Below are positions 37,380 to 45,287 of a stretch of DNA of 64,000 nucleotides, one piece after another. Both the position numbers and the translations under genes were made by a program. How positions within the stretch are numbered: position 1 is the stretch's first letter; every line of letters starts with the position of its first letter. The notes beneath the pieces were generated by a model. That model searched no databases and was not told where the DNA came from. It saw only the letters and a list, made by a program, of their open reading frames with translations. Source of the stretch: Mesorhizobium sp. J8 (GTDB lineage: Bacteria > Pseudomonadota > Alphaproteobacteria > Rhizobiales > Rhizobiaceae); assembly GCF_016591715.1 (NCBI RefSeq), contig NZ_AP024109.1:5950001-6014000 (forward strand), written 5' to 3'.

Positions 37380-37886
37380 ATGAGTATTCATGTCGTGACC
37401 AGATGCATCTTGGGCGCTTCTGCCTCGATCATCATGATGGTGGCAGGCGCCGCCACGGCGGAAACCGCCAATCCGCTTGCCGAAAAAGTGCGGGCGCTCG
37501 ACAGCCGCTTCGAGGACGTCGCGGTGGCGAAAGCCGAGGGCTACGCGCCGATCCCCTGCGCCAGCGGCCTTACCGGCGGCGCCATGGGCATCCATTACGT
37601 CAACGCCGCCTATCTGAAGGACGACGCCGTCGACGTCGCCAAGCCGGAAGCGGTGATGTACGAGCCGATGGCCGACGGCACGCTGAAGCTGATCGCGGTC
37701 GAATACATCACTTCGAAAGGTCCCGCCTCGCTCGAAGGTCATCTTTTCAACTTCAACACGGCGCCCAACCGCTATGGCCTCGGCCCGTTCTACGAGTTGC
37801 ATGTCTGGGCCTGGAAGCAGAACCCGACGGGCGCCTTCGCCGACATGAACCCGAACGTCTCCTGCGACGCGATGAAGGGGATGTAA
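37380..37886 (+). CDS. Conserved secreted protein of unknown function
   Basis: 168-residue exported protein. ATG 37380 follows GGAGAG. A signal peptide of about 27 residues ends AATA/ET. The mature chain has two Cys residues (IPCASG and VSCDA), which could form a disulfide, and a conserved-looking C-terminal block FYELHVWAWKQNPTGAFADM. I recall homologues annotated only as hypothetical in many Proteobacteria. It lies 119 bp beyond the DUF1127-like gene and may or may not share a transcript with it. A rhizobial repeat follows immediately after the stop. Confidence 0.8.
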   Translation: MSIHVVTRCILGASASIIMMVAGAATAETANPLAEKVRALDSRFEDVAVAKAEGYAPIPCASGLTGGAMGIHYVNAAYLKDDAVDVAKPEAVMYEPMADGTLKLIAVEYITSKGPASLEGHLFNFNTAPNRYGLGPFYELHVWAWKQNPTGAFADMNPNVSCDAMKGM

Positions 37887-37888
37887 GC

Positions 37889-37953
37889 GCCTCTTCCTTC
37901 TCCCCGTTTCACGGGGAGAAGGTGGCCCGAAGGGCCGGATGAGGGGCGGCGCT
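37889..37953. repeat. Rhizobial repeat TTCTCC...GGAGAAGGTGGCC, copy 2
   Basis: CCTTCTCCCCGTTTCACGGG then GAGAAGGTGGCCCGAAGGGCC then GGATGAGGGGCGGCGCTCG; nearly identical to the copy after secA. It starts three bases after the stop of the secreted-protein gene. Confidence 0.8.
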
Positions 37954-38062
37954 CGCGCTTGCGATTGGCCGCTCTTCGTATCTGATTGCTCTGTTCAGGA
38001 ACCCTCCCGCAAAGAACCTCTTCGACATGCGGTTCGTCCCGAATTCCAAAGCCGGCGCTGCC

Positions 38063-38112
38063 TCTCATCCGCCTGCCGGCACGTTGTCCTCGTATAGTGA
38101 CGGGCAGAAGGA
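38063..38112. repeat. Rhizobial repeat TTCTCC family, copy 3 (inverted, degenerate)
   Basis: CTCATCCGCCTGCCGGCACG followed by TTGTCCTCGTATAGTGACGG and GCAGAAGG. This is the reverse-orientation form of the copies at 33715 and 37889, with several mismatches in the hairpin arms. Confidence 0.65.
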
Positions 38113-38192
38113 AGCGCCCCACCCACGCTTTCTTAAGGTGTTTCGGATAGACCGGAACCTTGGAAAGAGGCGGAAAACGGAGAGTATTCGGG

Positions 38193-39596
38193 GTGCGCTT
38201 TTCCGCGGCAACGACTGCCGGGCGGTTCCTGCCGCAGCGCTGGGCGCTGCGCATGCGGCCGCTGCTTGGCCGCATCGATGCCGCGCTGTTCACCGCCGAC
38301 GAGCGCGGCGAAGCCGGGCGCATGTCGCTGATCGCCTTTTCCATCCGCATCATCAGCGCCTTGATCGCCTTTGTCAGCCAGGTGCTGATGGCGCGCTGGA
38401 TGGGGTCGTTCGAATACGGCATCTCGGTGCTGGTCTGGGTCACGATGGTGATCGTCGGCAACCTCGCCTGCCTCGGCTTCCACACCTCGGTCATCCGCTT
38501 CATTCCCGAATATCGCGAGCGCGGCATGCTGGCCGAGCTGCGCGGCATCGTGCAGGCGAGCCGCCTCTTCGTGCTCGTCGCCTCGACGCTGGTTGCGGGC
38601 CTCGGCGCGCTTGGCGTCTGGCTCGCCTCGAACTGGATCGAGAACTACTACGTCATCCCCTTCATCCTCGGCGTCATCTGCCTGCCGATGATTGCGCTTG
38701 GCGATCTCCTGCAAGGGCTGGCGCGCGCCAATTCCTGGGCGCTGCTGGCGCTGTCGCCGACCTATCTGGTGCGGCCGGTGCTGATCCTGGTGTTCATGGC
38801 GCTGATGCTCGGCCTGCACTACGTGCCCGACGCCAAGACCGCGATCTTCGCCTCGATCGCCGCCACCTATGTCACCACGCTCGGCCAATTGATGGCCGTC
38901 ACCTCGCGCATGGACAAGAAGGTCCCGCCCGGACCGATGACGGTGCATTTCGGCCAGTGGATCCTCGTCTCGCTGCCGATCTTCCTGGTCGAGGGCTTCT
39001 TCTTCCTGCTCACCAACGCCGACGTGCTGATGGTGGGCGCCTATCTCGATCCCAATGACGTCGCCGTCTACTTCGCCACGGTCAAGACGCTGGCGCTGGT
39101 GCATTTCGTCTATTTCGCGGTCAAGGCGGGTGTCGCCCAGCGCTACGCCCAGTTCACCCATGGCGAACCGCACCGGCTTGCAGCCTTCGCCCGCGAGACC
39201 GTCTCCTGGACCTTCTGGCCCTCGCTTTTGATGGCGCTGCTGGTGCTGGCGCTGGGCGAGCCGATGCTGGTGCTGTTCGGTCCCGAATTCACCGCCGGCT
39301 ATCCGCTGCTCTTCCTGCTGGTGCTGGGCGTCGTCGCGCGCGCCGCCGTCGGCCCCTGCGAAAGCCTGCTGACCATGAGCGGCAACCAGAACATCTGCGC
39401 CGCCGTCTACGCCATGACGCTTGCGCTCAACATCGGCCTGAACGTGATCCTGATCCCGCTCTTCGGCCTCTGGGGCGCGGCGATCGCCACCAGCCTCGCC
39501 ATGGTCTTCGAGGCCAGCGCGCTCTCCTTCACCGTCTGGCGCAAGCTGGGCATCGTGATGGCGATCTTCGTGCCTGCAAAGAAGGAAATAGCCTGA
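38193..39596 (+). CDS. Polysaccharide/lipopolysaccharide flippase (Wzx-like, MOP superfamily)
   Basis: Inner-membrane protein of 467 residues with about 12-14 hydrophobic helices in the MOP flippase pattern (FSIRIISALIAFVSQVLMAR near the N-terminus, then GLHYVPDAKTAIFASIAATY, and a long C-terminal hydrophobic half). It is expected to move lipid-linked sugar units across the membrane. GTG 38193 is chosen because GGAGAG lies nine bases upstream; the frame extends to a TTG at 38160, and ATG 38253 is a shorter alternative. Its stop overlaps the next gene start by one base (TGATG), so it is coupled to the FemAB/GNAT gene. Confidence 0.87.
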   Translation: MRFSAATTAGRFLPQRWALRMRPLLGRIDAALFTADERGEAGRMSLIAFSIRIISALIAFVSQVLMARWMGSFEYGISVLVWVTMVIVGNLACLGFHTSVIRFIPEYRERGMLAELRGIVQASRLFVLVASTLVAGLGALGVWLASNWIENYYVIPFILGVICLPMIALGDLLQGLARANSWALLALSPTYLVRPVLILVFMALMLGLHYVPDAKTAIFASIAATYVTTLGQLMAVTSRMDKKVPPGPMTVHFGQWILVSLPIFLVEGFFFLLTNADVLMVGAYLDPNDVAVYFATVKTLALVHFVYFAVKAGVAQRYAQFTHGEPHRLAAFARETVSWTFWPSLLMALLVLALGEPMLVLFGPEFTAGYPLLFLLVLGVVARAAVGPCESLLTMSGNQNICAAVYAMTLALNIGLNVILIPLFGLWGAAIATSLAMVFEASALSFTVWRKLGIVMAIFVPAKKEIA

Positions 39597-40876
39597 TGGC
39601 CGCCGTCCCGTTGCTCGAAGAGACCAGCGGCGGCCCCGCCGGCGCCATGGTCTCCAACCTCGCCGGCCTGGCGCGCGAGGCGGATCCCGCCCATATCGAG
39701 CTCTTCGCCAGCAACAGGCCGGAACGCAAGCTTGCCATCTACCCGGCCTCGGCCGGCTTCGACCTTGTCGAGGAGCTCGACTATCTCAGCGCCCGCACGA
39801 TCGAGCCCAATGTCTTCTTCAACCCGCGCTTCCTGGCCCCGGCGATGCCGCGGCTGGAAGACCGCGAGGTGCGGCTGGCCGTCATCCGCGACGGCGACGA
39901 ATACCGCAACCGGCTGCGTCTCCTGGTGCCGTTCTCGGTCGAGCGGCCGGCGATCCCGCTCGGCGTCCCGGTGATGCGCACATGGTCGAGCCCGTTCGGC
40001 CCGCTCGGCACGCCGCTAGTCGACCGCGACGATCCGGTCGGCGTCATCGAGGATTTCTTCTCGATGCTGTCGCGGCCGCATCTCAAGCTGCCAAAAGTCT
40101 TCGTGCTGCCCGACATGCGCCTCGACGGTCCTGTGGCGAGCCTGCTCACCTCCTTTGCCGACAGCCGCGGCCTGACCATGGTGACCACCGGCAAGGTCGA
40201 GCGCCCGGTGCTGGAAAGCGACGCCGATGGCGAGGACTATTTGAAAGGCTCGCTGCGCGCGCATCACTATCGCGAATTCCGCCGGCTGAAGCGGCGCCTC
40301 GCCGACCGGGGCAGGCTCGAGCACGTCGTCGCCCGCGGACCGGACGAGATCCGCCACGCCATCGAAAGCTTCCTGACGTTGGAAGCGGCCGGCTGGAAGG
40401 GCCGCGAGCGCACGGCGATGGCGATCGACCGCTACCGCGCCGCCTTCGCCCGCGAGGCCGTGCACCGGCTGGCCGAGCAGGACATGTGCCGCATCCACCT
40501 TTTGACGCTCGACGGCCGCGCCATCGCCTGCCTGGTCGTCTTCGTCGAGGCCGGCGTCGCCTACACCTGGAAGACGGCCTATGACGAGACGCTTTCCGCC
40601 TATTCGCCGGGCACGCTTTTGATGATCGAGGTGACCAAGCAGCATCTCGACGATCCCAACATCGTCATGACCGATTCCTGCGCGGTTCCGGACCATCCGG
40701 TGATGAGCCGGCTGTGGGCCGAGCGCAAGCCGATGGGCACGCTGGTGGTCGGGCTGACGCCGGATGCCGACAGGCTGGCCCGTCAGGCTGCCTCGCAACT
40801 GCACCTCTACCGCGAGACCCGCAACATGGCGCGCATCCTGCGCAACCGCATGCGGAGCCTCTTGAAAAGGCGCTAG
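39596..40876 (+). CDS. FemAB/GNAT-like acyltransferase (Acetyltransf_6 type)
   Basis: Cytoplasmic protein of 426 residues. The second half has the double-GNAT pattern of CelD/BcsL- and FemAB-type proteins (AHHYREFRRLKRRLADRGRL, ESFLTLEAAGWKGRERTAMA, then DGRAIACLVVFVEAGVAYTW). Relatives sit in polysaccharide clusters and are thought to acylate sugars or aminoacylate acceptors. The one-base overlap with the flippase gene supports a joint role in making or modifying a surface polysaccharide. The donor and acceptor cannot be read from the sequence. Confidence 0.85.
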   Translation: MAAVPLLEETSGGPAGAMVSNLAGLAREADPAHIELFASNRPERKLAIYPASAGFDLVEELDYLSARTIEPNVFFNPRFLAPAMPRLEDREVRLAVIRDGDEYRNRLRLLVPFSVERPAIPLGVPVMRTWSSPFGPLGTPLVDRDDPVGVIEDFFSMLSRPHLKLPKVFVLPDMRLDGPVASLLTSFADSRGLTMVTTGKVERPVLESDADGEDYLKGSLRAHHYREFRRLKRRLADRGRLEHVVARGPDEIRHAIESFLTLEAAGWKGRERTAMAIDRYRAAFAREAVHRLAEQDMCRIHLLTLDGRAIACLVVFVEAGVAYTWKTAYDETLSAYSPGTLLMIEVTKQHLDDPNIVMTDSCAVPDHPVMSRLWAERKPMGTLVVGLTPDADRLARQAASQLHLYRETRNMARILRNRMRSLLKRR

Positions 40877-40944
40877 ATCAACGGCGGGGCACAAGCTATG
40901 GGTCCGGGCGGCGAATTCAGGGCCGGCCTTCACGAAACATCCAC

Positions 40945-42117
40945 ATGATCAGAAGTCTTTTGCGTCACACCCGTTTCCATGCGGCCCTGCTGCTGATTGC
41001 GCTCTCGTCTGTCCAAGTCTGGCCAGCCCGCGCCTTGGCCGATACGTGCCCCGAGGACTGCAGCGAACCGCCGCCGCCCGTCAACATCTACAAACACACC
41101 GCCGCCGGTCATCTCAGCCCGGTAACGACAGGCGCGCTGCCGCGCGTCTATGTGCCGAACCGCTCCTCGAACAGCGTCTCGGTGATCGACAGCGTGACGC
41201 TCAAGGAAGTCGACCGTTTCAACGTCGGCAGCAAGCCGCAGCATGTCGTGCCGTCCTGGGATTTGAAGACGCTCTGGGTCGCCAACAACGGCACCGGCAA
41301 AAACGGCAGCCTGACGCCGATCGACCCGATGACGGCCAAGCCCGGCAAGCAGATTGCGGTCGACGACCCCTATAATCTCTATTTCATGCCGGATGGCAGC
41401 GCGGCAATCGTCGTCGACGAGGCAATGAAGCAACTCGATTTCCGCGACCCCCACACAATGGCGTTGAAATCGAGCCTGCCGACGCCGACTTGCCCCGGCA
41501 TCAACCATGCCGATTTCTCTGTCGACGGCTCTTACGCGATCTTCACCTGCGAATATGGCGACGGCGGCCTGGCCAAGATCGACCTGAAGAACCAGAAGGT
41601 GCTCGGCCACCTCGACCTCTCCAAGATGGGCATGCCGCAGGACATCCGCCTCTCGCCGGACGGCAAGGTCTTCTACGTGGCCGACATGATGAATGACGGC
41701 GTGTTCCTGGTCGACGGCGACAGTTTTCGCGAAATCGGCTTCATCCCGACCGGCATCGGCACGCACGGCTTCGTCGTCAGCCGCGATGGCAAGCGGCTCT
41801 ATGTTTCGAACCGCGGCTCGCACAAGATGGAGCAGGGCAAGGCCAAGGGTCCAGGCAGCGTGACGGTGATCGACTTCGCCACCCGCGCCGTGGTCGCGCA
41901 ATGGCCGATCCCCGGCGGCGGCAGCCCCGACATGGGCAATGTCAGCGCCGACGGCAGGCAGCTATGGCTCTCCGGCCGCTTCGACAGCGAGGTCTACATG
42001 ATCGACACGACGAGCGGCGCGGTGACGAAGATCCGCGTCGGCGCCGAGCCGCATGGGCTGACGGTGTGGCCGCAGCCGGGGCGCTACTCGCAGGGGCATA
42101 CGGGGAATATGCGGTAG
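40945..42117 (+). CDS. Secreted YVTN/YncE-type beta-propeller protein
   Basis: 390-residue exported protein. ATG 40945 (MIRSLLRHTRFHAALLLIAL) begins a signal peptide that ends near RALA/DT. A Cys pair (DTCPEDCSEPPPP) follows, then repeated YVTN-type blades: RVYVPNRSSNSVSVIDSVTL, DLKTLWVANNGTG, MPDGSAAIVVDEA, DGKVFYVADMMNDGVFLVDG, GKRLYVSNRGSH, ADGRQLWLSGRFDSEVYMID. About seven blades are expected. Such proteins often bind ligands or surface structures; no catalytic motif is seen. It follows the flippase/GNAT pair at 68 bp on the same strand, so a surface-polysaccharide connection is possible. Confidence 0.85.
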   Translation: MIRSLLRHTRFHAALLLIALSSVQVWPARALADTCPEDCSEPPPPVNIYKHTAAGHLSPVTTGALPRVYVPNRSSNSVSVIDSVTLKEVDRFNVGSKPQHVVPSWDLKTLWVANNGTGKNGSLTPIDPMTAKPGKQIAVDDPYNLYFMPDGSAAIVVDEAMKQLDFRDPHTMALKSSLPTPTCPGINHADFSVDGSYAIFTCEYGDGGLAKIDLKNQKVLGHLDLSKMGMPQDIRLSPDGKVFYVADMMNDGVFLVDGDSFREIGFIPTGIGTHGFVVSRDGKRLYVSNRGSHKMEQGKAKGPGSVTVIDFATRAVVAQWPIPGGGSPDMGNVSADGRQLWLSGRFDSEVYMIDTTSGAVTKIRVGAEPHGLTVWPQPGRYSQGHTGNMR

Positions 42118-42163
42118 GGCACTTTTGGGATGGCCCGCCATCCGAAGCTCGCAGAGCGAAGGG

Positions 42164-42248
42164 TGGTGCCCCTAGCCGGGATCGAACCAGCACTCCTTGC
42201 GGAACTCGATTTTGAGTCGAGCGCGTCTACCAATTCCGCCATAGGGGC
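42164..42248 (-). tRNA. tRNA-Leu (anticodon CAA)
   Basis: On the minus strand the acceptor arms GCCCCTA and TAGGGGC pair, followed by A and an encoded CCA. The anticodon arm CTCGA-CTCAAAA-TCGAG gives anticodon CAA, which reads UUG. A long variable arm, D-loop TTGGTAGACGC and T-loop TGGTTCGATCCC are all present. The 85-base length fits class II leucine tRNA. Confidence 0.96.
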
Positions 42249-42583
42249 TCAGGCCGGGCGGCCTGGATGGGCGCGGACTATACGGGCGGATGGGTGTTCG
42301 TCAACTGGCCTGTTGCGGATTTGCCCGCGCAAACGGCTGCATTGCCCGCCCTACGGCCATTGTGGCGACGCGGGACATTGTGCGGCGCGGAAAATCTTTC
42401 TAGACAGGCGAAGCGTTGAGCGCCTCGTATGCGAAGCCGGATGCGGCGCTTTGGGTCCTTGTCTTCCTGCCTGCCGTTGCCCAAAACCGCCAAGCGTCTC
42501 GGGTGACATTGATCAGAGCAATTCCTGGAGAAGCGCGCCGCGGTTTTCCGCCCGGAATTGTGTCGACTGCATTAGGAGAGCCG
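42249..42583. other. 335-bp gap between tRNA-Leu and the YqaA gene
   Basis: Contains the upstream region of the tRNA gene and an inverted copy of the ACGCAATTCCGG repeat (42515-42562) ending 22 bp before the YqaA start. Short open frames here show no family resemblance. I see no further RNA gene. Confidence 0.5.
42515..42562. repeat. Rhizobial repeat ACGCAATTCCGG family, copy 5 (inverted)
   Basis: AGAGCAATTCCTGGAGAAGC at one end and TTTTCCGCCCGGAATTGTG at the other, the inverted form of the copies at 18769 and 25684. Confidence 0.75.
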
Positions 42584-43171
42584 ATGCTTCGCGGACTTTA
42601 CGACTGGACCCTGTCGCTGGCGGCGCGCAAATCCGCCGAATGGTGGCTGGCCTTCATCGCCTTCGTCGAAAGCTCCGTGTTCTTCATACCGGCCGACGTG
42701 CTGTTCCTGCCCATGGCGTTGGCGGCGCCCAAACGCGCCTATCGCTACGCGCTGACCGCCACTGTTGCGTCCGTGCTGGGCGGCATAGCCGGCTGGCTGA
42801 TCGGCTACTATGCCTACGACACGATAGCACGGCCGATCCTTGAGCATTTCGGCGGCCTTGAGACGTTCGAGAGGTGGCAGTCGTCAGGCGCCGGGCTGAT
42901 GCTGGTGCTGCTCGTCACGTCCGGCGCCGCGCACTTGCCGCCGATCAAGGTGGTCACCATTCTGGCCGGGGCGCTTCACGTCAATCTTTTGGTCTTCATC
43001 GTTTCGGCTATCGTGGCGCGCGGCGCGCGTTTCCTGCTGCTTGCCTGGCTGCTGCGCCGCTATGGCGAGGAGATCAAGGAGTTCATCGAAAAGCGCTTGG
43101 GACTGATTGTCGGCGCCGGCGCCGCTGCCCTGATTTTGCTCTATATCCTCGTCAGATACGCCCACGCATAG
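42584..43171 (+). CDS. YqaA family (DedA/VTT-type) membrane protein
   Basis: Inner-membrane protein of 195 residues, related to DedA/SNARE-associated (VTT) proteins, for which lipid scrambling or flipping has been proposed. Features seen are FVESSVFFIPADVLFLPMAL (the E-x(n)-P re-entrant motif), GGIAGWLIGYYAYDTIARP, and TSGAAHLPPIKVVTILAGAL, then RGARFLLLAWLLRRYGEEI. The start is ATG 42584, six bases after AGGAGAG. It is followed at 23 bp by dsbB on the same strand and may be co-transcribed. Confidence 0.9.
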   Translation: MLRGLYDWTLSLAARKSAEWWLAFIAFVESSVFFIPADVLFLPMALAAPKRAYRYALTATVASVLGGIAGWLIGYYAYDTIARPILEHFGGLETFERWQSSGAGLMLVLLVTSGAAHLPPIKVVTILAGALHVNLLVFIVSAIVARGARFLLLAWLLRRYGEEIKEFIEKRLGLIVGAGAAALILLYILVRYAHA

Positions 43172-43194
43172 CGACGCAACAACGGACCCGATCG

Positions 43195-43713
43195 ATGACC
43201 GCGACCATGAATGCCGACACCGGACACCAGCGCACGCGCGCGGCGCTGTTTCTCGCCGTCGCCATGGGCGCGACCGTGGGCTCGGCGCTGGCCTTCCAAT
43301 ATATCGGCGGCTACATCCCCTGCCATCTCTGCCTCGAGCAGCGCACCCCCTACTATGTCGGCGCGCCGCTGATGGTGCTGGCGGCGATCGCCTCGATGCT
43401 GCGCGCGCCGGCCTGGATGACGCGCGGCCTGCTTGCCGCCGGCGGCTTGCTGATGCTCTACGGCCTCTATCTCGGCGTCTACCATTCCGGCGTCGAATGG
43501 GCCTGGTGGCCGGGCCCGGCCGACTGCACAGCCGGCGCCGGCCCGGTCGACACCGGCGGCAAGGGCGTGCTCGACGCGCTCGACAAATTCGTGCCGCCCT
43601 CCTGCGACAAGGCCGCACTGCGCATCCTCGGCCTTTCGCTCGCCGGCTGGAACGCCATCGCCAGCCTCGTGCTGGCCGCCGTCGCCTTCCGCAGCGCGCT
43701 CGCGCGGGATTGA
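43195..43713 (+). CDS. dsbB: Disulfide bond formation protein DsbB
   Basis: Inner-membrane quinone reductase that reoxidises periplasmic DsbA. 172 residues with four membrane helices. The first periplasmic loop has Cys43 and Cys46 (CHLC, near the quinone) and the second has Cys111 (PADCTAG) and Cys137 (PPSCDKA), the two redox pairs of the family. LEQRTPYYVG supplies the conserved arginine. It follows yqaA by 23 bp. No dsbA is in the window. Confidence 0.93.
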   Translation: MTATMNADTGHQRTRAALFLAVAMGATVGSALAFQYIGGYIPCHLCLEQRTPYYVGAPLMVLAAIASMLRAPAWMTRGLLAAGGLLMLYGLYLGVYHSGVEWAWWPGPADCTAGAGPVDTGGKGVLDALDKFVPPSCDKAALRILGLSLAGWNAIASLVLAAVAFRSALARD

Positions 43714-43750
43714 GTCAGTTTCCGCCGAACGGCACGACGCAGAGTTCGTC

Positions 43751-43872
43751 CAGAAATTCGCCAGCCCGGATTGGCTGGCGCGGCTTTCGAGAACCGGAGC
43801 GGAGCGTACTTGAGTACGTGAGCACCGGAAGCGCAGAAAGCTGCGGCAGACGGCCGGGCTCGCGGATTTCTG
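43751..43872. repeat. Large imperfect inverted repeat with central GTACTTGAGTAC
   Basis: Left arm 43751-43789 (CAGAAATTCGCCAGCCCGG ... GCGGCTTTC) and right arm 43836-43872 (GAAAGCTGCGGC ... CGGATTTCTG) are inverted copies with some mismatches. Between them CCGG repeats flank the palindrome GTACTTGAGTAC. It fills the gap between the converging dsbB and HNH genes and could stop transcription from both sides. The core (GGAGCGTACTTGAGTACGTG) looks like a dispersed rhizobial element, from memory. Confidence 0.65.
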
Positions 43873-43879
43873 CCGAACT

Positions 43880-44437
43880 CTATGGTTCGAGTTCGACATC
43901 CCAGTACAGATAATCCATCCAGCTTTCATGCAGATGGTTGGGCGGGAACAGGCGGCCGTTGTTGTGCAGGTCGTGCACCGTCGGCTGATAGGGTTTCTGC
44001 AGCGGCCACATCTTGGCTTGGGCCGGCATCATGCCGCCTTTCCTCAAATTGCAAGGTGAGCAGGCGGCGACCACATTCTCCCAAGTCGTCGCGCCGCCGC
44101 GATGGCGCGGGATGACATGGTCGAATGTCAGATCCTCGGGCGTCCCGCAATACTGGCACTGGAAGCGGTCGCGCAGGAACACGTTGAAGCGGGTGAAGGC
44201 GGGATGCCGCGACGGCTTCACATAGGCTTTCAGGCTGACCACGCTCGGCAGCTTCATCGAGAAGGTCGGCGAGGAGACGGCGTGCTCGTATTCGGCGACG
44301 ATATTGACCCGGTCGAGGAACACAGCCTTGATGGCATCCTGCCACGACCAGAGCGACAAGGGGTAATAGCTGAGCGGGCGGTAGTCCGCATTCAGCACCA
44401 GCGCGGGAAGCCCATCCGGAGATACGGCAACCGTCAC
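43880..44437 (-). CDS. HNH endonuclease
   Basis: 185-residue protein with a C-terminal HNH nuclease domain of the McrA-like type. Zinc cysteines are Cys94/Cys97 (CQYCG) and Cys126/Cys129 (CSPC), and the catalytic His107 is in TFDHVIPRHRGG. The N-terminal 90 residues (ALVLNADYRPLSYYPLSLWS) belong to the conserved stand-alone HNH proteins found throughout Alphaproteobacteria, whose biological role is unknown. It is not part of a restriction or phage cluster here. It lies 110 bp downstream of alkA on the same strand. Confidence 0.92.
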   Translation of the reverse strand: MTVAVSPDGLPALVLNADYRPLSYYPLSLWSWQDAIKAVFLDRVNIVAEYEHAVSSPTFSMKLPSVVSLKAYVKPSRHPAFTRFNVFLRDRFQCQYCGTPEDLTFDHVIPRHRGGATTWENVVAACSPCNLRKGGMMPAQAKMWPLQKPYQPTVHDLHNNGRLFPPNHLHESWMDYLYWDVELEP

Positions 44438-44547
44438 GTCCTTCGCCTCCTTCGTTCTAAACCGAACGGCGGGGATACTGTAAGCCCGACATGACAGGGA
44501 TGTGAAGCGGATTGTCTCTCGCAGAAACTCTCAAAAACGCATGATTT

Positions 44548-45207
44548 TCATGCTTTTTTGGCCATTTCGACGGGAGGCGCCGCATCCCTGCCCTTCAGTT
44601 CGCGGTAATAGGCCCAAAAAAGCCGCGACGCGACCCCCCGCCAGGGGCTCCATGATTCGGCCAGCCGGATAAGCATTTTTTCCGGCGGACGCGGGTCGAT
44701 GCCGAGTGCATGGCCGACCGCCGTCTGCAGCGCGACGTCGCGGGCGGGAAACACATCCGGGTGGCCGGCGGCAAACAGCAGATAGCATTCGGCCGTCCAT
44801 GGACCGATGCCGGGCACGGCCGTCATTGCGGCGATCGCCTCGCCGGCATCCAGGGTGCACAGGTGATCGAGATCGAGCCCGCCGGCCACCGCTTCGGCCA
44901 CGGCGAGCAGCCCGCGCTGCTTCGGCCGCGACAGCCCGGCCTCGCGAAACACGTCCTCGCCCGCGGCGAGGATTGCCTGCGGCGTCAGCGGATCGACCAG
45001 CCTGACCAGCCGGCCGAAAATGGCATCGGCGCTCGCGCGCGAAACCTGCTGCGAAACGATGATCGAGGCAAGGCTTTGAAACCCCGGCTCCGACAGCCGG
45101 AGCGGCACCTCGCCCGCCTTGCCGCGCACCGTCTCCAGCCGCGGATCGATCCGGCAGAGGGCGTCGAGCCCTGCCGCAATGTCGTCGAGCGAGGCGATGC
45201 GTTGCAC
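44548..45207 (-). CDS. alkA: DNA-3-methyladenine glycosylase II (AlkA-like)
   Basis: Base-excision repair glycosylase that removes alkylated purines. The 219-residue protein has the helix-hairpin-helix/GPD motif at about 129-157: TAVPGIGPWTAECYLLFAAG then FPARD with the catalytic Asp157. SIIVSQQVSRASADAIFGRL is the conserved helix of the AlkA/Mag group. It lacks the extra N-terminal domain of E. coli AlkA, which is usual for short Mag1-type enzymes. It is divergent from gluQ across 80 bp. Confidence 0.9.
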   Translation of the reverse strand: MQRIASLDDIAAGLDALCRIDPRLETVRGKAGEVPLRLSEPGFQSLASIIVSQQVSRASADAIFGRLVRLVDPLTPQAILAAGEDVFREAGLSRPKQRGLLAVAEAVAGGLDLDHLCTLDAGEAIAAMTAVPGIGPWTAECYLLFAAGHPDVFPARDVALQTAVGHALGIDPRPPEKMLIRLAESWSPWRGVASRLFWAYYRELKGRDAAPPVEMAKKA

Positions 45208-45287
45208 GTTGCTTGTTCCCAGGGCGACAAATGATGGCTAACTATCAACCGGCGGAAGCACCTGACAACCTGAATGCCGCCTGAAAG

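Larger units (their letters stand above)
37887..38192. other. 306-bp gap before the flippase gene
   Basis: Contains two oppositely oriented copies of the TTCTCC/GGAGAAGG repeat (37889-37953 and 38063-38112). The first lies directly after a stop codon and could end transcription. The stretch from 38113 to 38192 should contain the promoter of the flippase operon; I cannot point to a clear -35/-10. No gene is seen. Confidence 0.6.

Noticed and set aside
42249..42514. Possible additional RNA gene between tRNA-Leu and YqaA
   Set aside because: No cloverleaf, conserved riboswitch core or terminator is visible; the stretch is ordinary intergenic sequence.
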